A stretch of 5,166 bases of DNA from Myxococcales bacterium. GTDB taxonomy: Bacteria; Myxococcota_A; Polyangia; Polyangiales; Houyiibacteriaceae. Of this stretch, positions 1 through 5,166 are shown piece after piece. Each line of letters begins with the position of its first letter. Within the stretch, counting starts at the first letter, position 1. Under the pieces are notes generated by a model that worked only from the letters and a program-made list of their open reading frames with translations, did no database searches and had not been told where the DNA came from. The position numbers were made by a program, and so were the translations under genes. The DNA lies in NCBI GenBank assembly GCA_030622585.1, contig JAUXFZ010000229.1, positions 1 to 5,166 on the forward strand. The letters are read 5' to 3'.

Positions 1-944
1 CGAACCGCGCGGCCCTTGTCGGCGAGAGCGCGGCTGATCGCATGGCGAATCCACCAGGAGGCGTATGTGCTGAAGCGATAGCCACGGTTGTGGTCGAATC
101 GCTCGACGGCCTTCATCAGACCGATGTTGCCTTCCTGGATGAGGTCGATGAGCGGCAGCCGGCCACGATTGTAGCGGCGTGCAATCGAAACCACGAGACG
201 CAGGTTGGCGGCGACGAAGCGGTTCTTCGCCCGTTGCTGTCCTTTTTGCGCGGCGCGCACATGCTGAAGGTACCGCTTGAACGCGGGGGTCATGCGAACG
301 TGGTCACCGACGATGTCGCGCTCGTCTGCGAAGTCACCGGCGAGGCGGTGTACGGCGCGGTCCGACTCCTGGACGAAGAGGCGGTCGCTATCAAGCTCGC
401 GCATCTTGGTCGACAGCTGCAGACAGAGGTCGTTCCAACGGGTTTCCTGCCGCTTGCCGAGCTTCTCCGATTTCGAGGTCTTGCAGAGCTTGCGAAGCGA
501 AGCGAGCTCGGGGAGTGGCTGGTCCTTGACGCGCCCCTCGATGACGACGGCAACGCTCTCGAAGCACGATGGATGGCTGAGCAGAGCTTCCCAATAGGCG
601 ATTTCGAGCCGCTCGACCTGCTTGGCGGCCTCGATCTCTTCTTGGGGGGTGAGCACCCGATGGCCGATCATCTCCCGGAAGTACCGGGTGAGGGTCGAAT
701 CTCCGGCGCCCTGGCGCTCGAACTCTTTGAGAGCTTTCTCGCTCTCGACGCGAGCCTTCTCCAGCTGCTCCTTGCTGGGCTCGACTGCCCCCACGGCCTT
801 CGTGTCCACCGCCTTGGTGTCCACGGCCTTCTGAACTCCGGTTTCAGCCTTCGGCTCCGCTTGCTTGGATACCTTGGCCCGCACCTGGCTCTTTTTCCGG
901 GACTGTCGTGTCGCTGCCTGTCCTGTCATTGCCTGTCTTGCCAT
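1..944 (-). CDS. Sigma-70 family RNA polymerase sigma factor (group 2 type), N-terminal part, cut by the window edge
   Basis: Directs RNA polymerase core to promoters. The reading frame runs leftward from ATG at 944-942 and stays open to base 3, giving 314 residues; the C-terminal part (regions 3 and 4) lies outside. An in-frame TAA at 995-993 bounds the start. AGAGG (953-949) lies 4 nt before the ATG; a second in-frame ATG at 929-927 is a weaker alternative. Visible: a basic Lys/Gln/Ala-rich N-terminus (1-50) with pentapeptide repeats; region 1.2 at about 82-115 (LTRYFREMIG, then LTPQEEIEAAKQVE); a spacer of about 120 residues; and region 2 from about 239, including DLIQEGNIGLMKAVERFD (267-284, core binding) and GYRFSTYASWWIRHAI (288-303, -10 recognition and melting, with W297/W298). 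The region 2 match is essentially diagnostic. The spacer argues against RpoH or an ECF factor; group 2 rather than primary RpoD is inferred from the absence of an acidic region 1.1. It is transcribed divergently from the ABC gene. Confidence 0.95.
   Translation of the reverse strand, partial: MARQAMTGQAATRQSRKKSQVRAKVSKQAEPKAETGVQKAVDTKAVDTKAVGAVEPSKEQLEKARVESEKALKEFERQGAGDSTLTRYFREMIGHRVLTPQEEIEAAKQVERLEIAYWEALLSHPSCFESVAVVIEGRVKDQPLPELASLRKLCKTSKSEKLGKRQETRWNDLCLQLSTKMRELDSDRLFVQESDRAVHRLAGDFADERDIVGDHVRMTPAFKRYLQHVRAAQKGQQRAKNRFVAANLRLVVSIARRYNRGRLPLIDLIQEGNIGLMKAVERFDHNRGYRFSTYASWWIRHAISRALADKGRAV
792..836. repeat. 15-bp tandem repeat coding a KAVDT pentapeptide repeat in the sigma factor
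   Basis: Units are 792-806, 807-821 and 822-836. The first two match at 13 of 15 positions; the third matches the first at 11 of 15, with its first ten bases identical. On the minus strand it encodes KAVDTKAVDTKAV (residues 39-51), a low-complexity linker before region 1.2. It is in-frame, so gain or loss of units would alter only linker length. Confidence 0.75.
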
Positions 945-945
945 T
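901..945. repeat. Three-copy degenerate 15-bp tandem repeat over the sigma-factor start codon
   Basis: Units are 901-915, 916-930 and 931-945. Units two and three match at 13 of 15 positions; units one and two at 11 of 15. Because 15 is a multiple of three the frame is kept. In the protein (minus strand) this gives MARQA, MTGQA, ATRQS. The two units nearest the start each carry an ATG, so the repeat creates the two candidate start codons of the sigma gene. Confidence 0.7.
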
Positions 946-1121
946 TTGCCTCTCGCCTTCCGGTGGCGCCCCGCGATGTGTGGCACCCCGATTTACTGGC
1001 TGAACACTCGCAACCGCTCGATTCTTCCACCGAGCGAGAACCGTTGGTTCGAGCCGAATGGGATGCACGCACCGTGCCGAACTGAGGATCAAGGGTGACT
1101 CGGCCTCTCAAACGGGTGGCT

Positions 1122-1149
1122 TTGTCGTTGGGGTAACTGAGAGTATATG
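1122..1149 (+). promoter_or_regulatory. Possible sigma-70 type promoter for the ABC exporter operon
   Basis: TTGTCG (1122-1127) is followed after 16 bp by TATATG (1144-1149). Each hexamer matches the bacterial consensus at four of six positions. It sits about 45 bp before the chosen ABC start, in one of the few AT-richer spots of the divergent intergenic region. This is a motif call by eye only. No equally convincing promoter was seen facing the sigma gene. Confidence 0.3.
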
Positions 1150-1195
1150 GGTCCTCAATCGAACCTGGGAAGGGGTATTCGGAGTGTTTTTGGGG

Positions 1196-2905
1196 ATGAA
1201 TTCCAGTGACAGGCCTGCTCGTCGCGAGTTACTGGAATCGCTGCGGGGGCGCTGGCCGCTGGCCGTATCGGCCCTCCTGGCCACCCTGCTGTCGGCGGCC
1301 GCCACGGCTGGCTATGCGTGGATGGTCGGCCCGCTGCTGCGCAATTTGGAGGGCAATTCGGGGCTGGAGATCCCCTCCACGGGGTTCGCATTCACGAGCC
1401 CGTCCGTCACCCAGATCGTCTGGATCCTCGTCTCATTGGGCCTCCTCAGGGCGCTTTCCGAGACGATTCGAGCGCACCTGGGCGCCAAGCTTCAGCTCAG
1501 CGTCGTAAGGGAATTCCGGGGCAAAGTGCTTACACACGTCCTCCGGTTGGAGCCTTCGACCCTCCTGCAGTGGCCTCGCGGGGAGCTGGCCTCCCGCATT
1601 CAGGTCGAAGTCCACGGGGTCCGGACCTTACTCCATTTGGGGGTCGCCCAGGGCATTCGGAGCATAGTAGTGGCTACGGCACTAGCCAGTGTGGCTCTGG
1701 AGGTGGATACTAGACTAGCCATCCCGGGGCTCGTGGTGGTGCCGTTGGCGGTCGCGGCCATCGTTTTTCTGGCGCGGCCGGCCAGGAGGTTGCAGCGGGA
1801 GCTCTTCGCCGCCGAGTCTTCGGTCATTTCGGAGACGGCCGAGGCTGTCGATGGGGCCGCGGTCTTGCGGGCATACGGGGCCGTGAGGCCCATGCGGGAC
1901 AAGATCAACGTCGGAGCGGTGCGTTCGGAGGAGCGGGGCATCGCGGCGGAGACCTGGAGCACGGCCGCTGGCCCCCTCATCGAGCTCGCAGCTGCTCTGG
2001 GCATCGCCATGGTCTTCGCGATGGCATGGTCCGCAGACGGCGCGGTGGACCTTGCTGCCACGGGAACCGTACTCGTCGCCCTCGTCCTGATGTACCGGCC
2101 GCTCCACGGGCTCGCTCGGGCACTATTCGGATGGTCGTCCGGGCTGGCTTCGCTCGACCGGCTCGATGAGCTTCTTCGATTGCCCGCCGAGCCGCTCGAG
2201 GAGGTGACGGTGCGGACCGAACCGGTCGCGTCCCTCCGCGTGCTGGCCCTCTCGTTCAACTACGACAGCCGGCCAGTGGTGAGGAACGCCACCGCTTCTT
2301 TCCGCCAGGGGGAACTGGTCGCCGTCACGGGCCCGAGCGGCGCGGGCAAGTCGACGCTACTCGGCGTGCTCGCAGGCGTTCTCCCAGCTTCCAGTGGGCA
2401 GGTGATGATCGACGGTGTGCCTGCCGTGCGCGCCCAGCTCATCGGCGCGACCGGATGGATGCCCCAGAACCCAGCGCTCTTTCACGACACGATTTTGCGC
2501 AATGTCGCGTTCGGCGCCGAGCACCCCGAGCGTGCGCGTGTGGTCGAGATGTGTCGCCGCGCCCTGGCGCACGAGTTTATCGCCGAGAGGCCGGGGGGTT
2601 ACGATGGGGTCCTTCAGGAAGGCGGCACCGACCTCTCGATGGGTCAGAGGCAACGGATCACCTTGGCGCGTGCCCTCTATTGCGGCGCGCCGGTGATGCT
2701 GCTCGACGAACCGACCTCCGCCCTCGACGACGAACAGGAGCAAAACGTCATTGGGGTATGTCGCGAGCACGCGGACCTCGGCGGATTGGTCATCGTCGCT
2801 ACGCATCGCGAGGATTTCCTTCGTCGCGCGGACCGCGTGTTAGAGCTGCGAGACGGGACGGTGATCGAGTGGGAACGACGAACCGCAGACGCGCTATTGC
2901 ACTAG
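1196..2905 (+). CDS. ABC transporter, fused transmembrane and ATP-binding domains (type-1 exporter, MsbA-like half-transporter)
   Basis: A 569-residue inner-membrane ATP-driven exporter expected to act as a dimer; length fits the MsbA/LmrA class (about 580). About six hydrophobic segments lie near residues 21-48, 70-88, 157-172, 176-196, 260-278 and 284-302. The nucleotide-binding domain follows: A-loop Y356, Walker A GPSGAGKS (379-386, K385), Q-loop Q424, signature LSMGQ (480-484), Walker B with D504 and catalytic E505, D-loop SALD (508-511) and H-loop H537. All catalytic residues are present, so it should be active. The signature has Met for the usual first Gly, a tolerated variant position. 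Start: ATG 1196 fits the family N-terminus, with GGAG 11 nt before it. GTG 1184, preceded by AAGGGG at 8 nt, is a real alternative adding four residues. The frame extends to 1058, but that stretch lacks family character. Substrate is unknown (lipid, peptide or drug). Confidence 0.93.
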   Translation: MNSSDRPARRELLESLRGRWPLAVSALLATLLSAAATAGYAWMVGPLLRNLEGNSGLEIPSTGFAFTSPSVTQIVWILVSLGLLRALSETIRAHLGAKLQLSVVREFRGKVLTHVLRLEPSTLLQWPRGELASRIQVEVHGVRTLLHLGVAQGIRSIVVATALASVALEVDTRLAIPGLVVVPLAVAAIVFLARPARRLQRELFAAESSVISETAEAVDGAAVLRAYGAVRPMRDKINVGAVRSEERGIAAETWSTAAGPLIELAAALGIAMVFAMAWSADGAVDLAATGTVLVALVLMYRPLHGLARALFGWSSGLASLDRLDELLRLPAEPLEEVTVRTEPVASLRVLALSFNYDSRPVVRNATASFRQGELVAVTGPSGAGKSTLLGVLAGVLPASSGQVMIDGVPAVRAQLIGATGWMPQNPALFHDTILRNVAFGAEHPERARVVEMCRRALAHEFIAERPGGYDGVLQEGGTDLSMGQRQRITLARALYCGAPVMLLDEPTSALDDEQEQNVIGVCREHADLGGLVIVATHREDFLRRADRVLELRDGTVIEWERRTADALLH

Positions 2906-4317
2906 CGACGTTCGTGTTGCTGACGGCCTCGGCCGTGGGTGCGGCCGCTGGGCCTGATCCGGTGGCTGTCGGGGCCGCCGTTCGAAGCCTCGAGGCTGAT
3001 CACGACCGAGCGGTGGCCGCAGTCTACGTGCTCCGGGCCGGCGGCCAGCGAGCCGCGCGCCAGATCCGCGACGCGTGGCCTGCCCTGTCCCCGCTGGCAC
3101 AGAAGCGTGCCCTCGGAGCTCTTGAAGGGCTCGCCAAGAAGCACGACGCGGCGATCGAGGCATTGGTCGAAGCGGCGCGTTCCGACGACAACGAGGTCCG
3201 TGATCGGGCGCTCGGGATTCTGAGCCAAACCACGCCCCGCGGAGCCGCGGGCCTCGTCCGGTTGCTTTCCGATCCGATCGTCGGCGACCGCGCGGCTACC
3301 TTGCTCGCACGCACCGAGCCCGACTCTGCGATCGAGCCGTTGCTCGACTCGATCGCCCACCCAGCGGGCGAGGACCGTCGAGGGCTCCGAAGCGCGCTGG
3401 GAATCGCTGCTCAGCACTCCGAGCAAGGCGCGACGCGGCGGCTGCGCGAGTGGCTCTCCGGCGAGCCTCCAGCTGCCGCAGTCGCAAGCGCCGCGCTGGG
3501 TCTTGCGTCGCTCGACGCGTATCGGGATGTCATCACCTCGTTCATCGAGTACGCGGTCACCGAGGCGCTCGACTTCGCCGCCAAGTGGAGGCTGCTTCAA
3601 AGTGCTGGAGCAGCAGGGCCGAGCGCAGAAGTCGATCAGTGGGTACGAGCCCAACTCGACGGCCCCGCGGAATGGATGCTTCGCGAGTCTGCGGTCGACG
3701 CGATTACCGCGCGTGGGCATCTTGAGGACGCGCGTGGCGCCTTGGACGACCCCTACCCGCGGGTCCGTGCGCGGGCCGCGACGGCGTTGTCCGGAGACCC
3801 CGACACCTTGGTGCGGCGCGCGACGATTGCTCGCCGGGACACTTGGCCCATGGTGCGCGCCGAGGCGGTGACCAGTCTTCGGACAGAGGGGCAGGCGCTT
3901 CCGGTGATCGTCGCATCGGTTGACGATTCGATGTCCGTGGTTCGGGCTGCCGCGATCGAGGTGCTGACTGCCTCCTCTCATGACGAGGGGTGGGAGCGCG
4001 TTCATCGCAGGCTGCGAGCTCGAAACGAATGGCCGGCGGTGACGGCAGCGGCTATCGGTTACGTGGTTGCCCACTGCCGGACAGACGCGGTCGACGCGTT
4101 GCTCAGGGTCGTCATGCGTGCCGCGCCGAGCAACGCGCTGACAGACGACCTCAACAACGCCGCCCGCGCCATCGAGGCGCTGCGAGCCCTCGATAGTCCG
4201 GACGCCAAGGCGGCCGTCGAGCAGCTCGGGAACGCCGGCGGGGTTCCGCCCACGCTGAAAATGGCCCTCGAACAGCCCCCACCCGAGGATGGTGGCTGCT
4301 CTGGTTCTGGCCGCTAG
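2869..4317 (+). CDS. Secreted HEAT-repeat protein
   Basis: A 482-residue protein, predicted exported. The GTG at 2869 gives a clear signal peptide: NRRR at 5-8, a hydrophobic core over about 9-23 and an AAA/G cleavage site near residue 27. This supports a start 37 bp inside the ABC gene in another frame, and so translational coupling. GGGACGG, about 8 nt upstream, is a weak ribosome site. The same frame stays open upstream to 2455, but that part is an arginine-rich shadow of the ABC gene. The mature protein is alpha-helical and Ala/Arg/Glu-rich, with helical repeats ending in HEAT-like helices: DDNEVRDRALGIL (106-118), DPYPRVRARAATAL (about 294-307), DTWPMVRAEAVTSL (324-337) and DSMSVVRAAAIEVL (353-366). 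HEAT arrays are protein-binding scaffolds, so an adaptor role in the periplasm or at the surface is inferred. No catalytic motif was seen. The tail is short and Pro/Gly-rich with one Cys (GGCSGSGR). Confidence 0.85.
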   Translation: MGTTNRRRAIALATFVLLTASAVGAAAGPDPVAVGAAVRSLEADHDRAVAAVYVLRAGGQRAARQIRDAWPALSPLAQKRALGALEGLAKKHDAAIEALVEAARSDDNEVRDRALGILSQTTPRGAAGLVRLLSDPIVGDRAATLLARTEPDSAIEPLLDSIAHPAGEDRRGLRSALGIAAQHSEQGATRRLREWLSGEPPAAAVASAALGLASLDAYRDVITSFIEYAVTEALDFAAKWRLLQSAGAAGPSAEVDQWVRAQLDGPAEWMLRESAVDAITARGHLEDARGALDDPYPRVRARAATALSGDPDTLVRRATIARRDTWPMVRAEAVTSLRTEGQALPVIVASVDDSMSVVRAAAIEVLTASSHDEGWERVHRRLRARNEWPAVTAAAIGYVVAHCRTDAVDALLRVVMRAAPSNALTDDLNNAARAIEALRALDSPDAKAAVEQLGNAGGVPPTLKMALEQPPPEDGGCSGSGR

Positions 4318-4357
4318 ATTGTCGCTCGCGAATCCGCCGTGTTACTTTGTTTGGGAC

Positions 4358-4364
4358 AGGGGGG
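4358..4364 (+). promoter_or_regulatory. Ribosome binding site fixing the lipoprotein start
   Basis: AGGGGGG ends 4 nt before ATG 4369 and is the strongest Shine-Dalgarno-like stretch near this gene. It favours 4369 over the in-frame GTG at 4339, which would put ten non-signal-like residues ahead of the lipoprotein signal peptide. Confidence 0.6.
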
Positions 4365-4368
4365 AAAC

Positions 4369-4965
4369 ATGGGAGTTCGTCTATTTGGCCTGATGTTGGC
4401 TGGGGTGCTGCTGAGTGCTGGTTGTGAACAGATTACGTCTGCTTCGGAGCCGGAGGTCGAACAACTACCGGAAATCGTCCCGAACCTGCCAGAGGTTCCG
4501 ACGCTGCCGCCGCCGCCGTTTCCAACGACCTACGAAGATGAGTCGTACAGCGTGTATGGCCTTCGTCTGCGACCGGCCAAGGTTCTCGACACCGACCTCT
4601 CGGTGACTGGCTACATCATTGACATCTACGAGCCTCCCGTCTGCAAGAAGCGGAAGAACGAGGAGTGCCCCAGGGTCGCTGCGCCGCACATGTTCATCGC
4701 GGATACGGCGGACCAGACCGACCGCGCGGAGCAGTTGCTCGTCGTGGGTTACGCGGACAACCAGGAGCAGCTCGCTCGCGCCCGCCGTGGACGCAAGACC
4801 ACGACCATCTCCGGCGAGGTCGTGGTTCCGAGGAACCTCGAGGTTGGCAACAGGGTGCGCGTGAAGGGTCACTTCCGGCTGATGTCGTCGGGCGGGTTCA
4901 ACACGAGCAACGGATTGCTCGAGTTCGCGTCGCACGAGACGCTGGCCAAGGCCGAAGCGAAGTAA
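4369..4965 (+). CDS. Predicted lipoprotein with proline-rich stalk and beta-rich (possibly OB-fold) domain
   Basis: A 198-residue protein of unrecognised family. The N-terminus is a type II signal peptide: R4, a hydrophobic core over 5-15 and the lipobox LSAGC with C19 as lipidation site. Ser at -3 is less common than Leu but allowed by the lipoprotein pattern. Residue +2 is Glu, not Asp, so outer-membrane sorting is the default expectation. Residues 27-54 are Pro/Glu-rich, with a PPPPFP stretch, probably an extended stalk. From about 60 alternating hydrophobic strands appear (SVTGYIIDIYEPP, HMFIADTAD, EQLLVVGYAD, TISGEVVVP, GNRVRVKGHFRL, NGLLEFASHE), a pattern reminiscent of small OB-fold domains; this is a guess from strand pattern. 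C92 and C100 flank a very basic loop (KKRKNEE) and could form a disulphide. The gene lies 51 bp after the HEAT-repeat gene, probably in the same transcript. Confidence 0.85.
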   Translation: MGVRLFGLMLAGVLLSAGCEQITSASEPEVEQLPEIVPNLPEVPTLPPPPFPTTYEDESYSVYGLRLRPAKVLDTDLSVTGYIIDIYEPPVCKKRKNEECPRVAAPHMFIADTADQTDRAEQLLVVGYADNQEQLARARRGRKTTTISGEVVVPRNLEVGNRVRVKGHFRLMSSGGFNTSNGLLEFASHETLAKAEAK

Positions 4966-5166
4966 TCAGGGGGTGGCGGCGGACGCGTCTTTTTCAGCGT
5001 CCGCCAGTTGGTGAAGGTCGGGCGCCCCGGCGTCGTCTTTGATCTCGAATTCGCCTGCCCTGCTGTCGAAGAGCGCGACGACATCGTCCCTGATCACTGC
5101 GACCTGTCGGCCGCCATCGATGCGCAGATAGCCACCTCCGTCCACCGGTGAGCCTGAACCGAGTGA
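4966..5166 (-). CDS. C-terminal fragment of an unidentified protein, cut by the window edge
   Basis: Reading leftward from base 5166, the frame is open for 66 codons and ends in TGA at 4968-4966. The start lies outside the window. The peptide looks like real protein: YLRIDGGRQVAVIRDD and VVALFDSRAGEFEIKDD suggest beta strands and turns, followed by an acidic, Ala-rich tail (LADAEKDASAATP). Codons are mostly G/C-ending, as in the neighbouring genes, whereas other frames here give Arg/Pro-rich shadows. I do not recognise the family. It converges on the lipoprotein gene with the two stop codons directly adjacent. Confidence 0.6.
   Translation of the reverse strand, partial: SLGSGSPVDGGGYLRIDGGRQVAVIRDDVVALFDSRAGEFEIKDDAGAPDLHQLADAEKDASAATP
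4978..5005. repeat. Perfect 9-bp inverted repeat after the lipoprotein gene (possible convergent terminator hairpin)
   Basis: GGCGGACGC (4978-4986) and GCGTCCGCC (4997-5005) are exact reverse complements around a 10-nt loop. The stem is eight G/C pairs and one A/T pair, and begins 12 nt after the lipoprotein stop. A five-T run lies in the loop, not after the stem, so neither strand has the U-tract of a classic intrinsic terminator. A bidirectional terminator role is suggested by position between convergent genes, but it lies inside the last codons of the minus-strand gene. Confidence 0.5.

Noticed and set aside
981..995. TGGCAC as a possible sigma-54 promoter element
   Set aside because: The required GC-containing -12 element (TTGC-like) is not found at the right spacing on this strand, and it does not face a suitably placed gene.
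42..1085. Long plus-strand open frame of 347 codons antisense to the sigma factor
   Set aside because: The minus strand encodes unmistakable sigma-70 regions 1.2 and 2 over the same bases. The plus frame is the usual long shadow of a high-GC gene, has no recognisable domain and continues through the intergenic region.
1058..1195. Longer ABC transporter start at ATG 1058
   Set aside because: The extra 46 residues lack family character, overlap the likely promoter and have no good ribosome site; exporter N-termini normally begin shortly before the first membrane helix, as from 1196.
1600..2259. Minus-strand open frame of 219 codons within the ABC gene
   Set aside because: Ser/Arg/Thr/Ala-rich shadow of the transmembrane domain with no domain of its own.
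2455..2868. Upstream extension of the HEAT-repeat reading frame into the ABC gene
   Set aside because: It lies over the ABC ATP-binding domain with intact motifs, is Arg-rich and of shadow composition, and would bury the signal peptide that begins at GTG 2869.
2902..4074. Minus-strand open frame of 390 codons antisense to the HEAT-repeat gene
   Set aside because: Arg/Gly/Pro-rich low-information peptide; the plus strand has a signal peptide and repeated HEAT helices over the same bases.
4319..4346. TTGTCG followed by GTTACT as a separate promoter for the lipoprotein gene
   Set aside because: The downstream hexamer is a poor -10, and the 51-bp gap is more simply read as an intra-operon spacer.

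Overview
The window is high-GC bacterial DNA, densely coding, with strong G/C preference at third codon positions. The gene set suggests a soil- or myxobacterial-type proteobacterium (Myxococcota-like): an alternative group-2 sigma-70 factor with a long spacer between regions 1.2 and 2, a secreted HEAT-repeat protein, and a proline-rich lipoprotein. The lineage is an inference from protein style and base composition; no rRNA or other marker is present.

Layout. (1) Positions 1-944, minus strand: the N-terminal 314 codons of a sigma-70 family factor, running off the left edge just after the core-binding and -10 recognition segment. (2) Positions 945-1195: a 251-bp divergent intergenic region with a plausible plus-strand promoter. 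(3) Positions 1196-4965, plus strand: three closely packed genes. These are a complete ABC exporter half-transporter (fused membrane and nucleotide-binding domains), a signal-peptide-bearing HEAT-repeat protein whose GTG start lies 37 bp inside the ABC gene, and, 51 bp further on, a small lipoprotein with a proline-rich stalk and a beta-rich domain. (4) Positions 4966-5166, minus strand: the C-terminal 66 codons of an unidentified protein entering from the right edge. Its stop codon abuts the stop of the lipoprotein gene with no base between them.

Working together. The overlap and tight spacing suggest that the exporter, the exported HEAT-repeat protein and the lipoprotein are co-transcribed and translationally coupled, so they may form one envelope function: inner-membrane export plus periplasmic and outer-membrane partners. 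The substrate cannot be read from the sequence. The divergent sigma factor could be unrelated or could control the cluster; nothing here settles that. No tRNA, rRNA, CRISPR array, insertion sequence or phage gene was seen.
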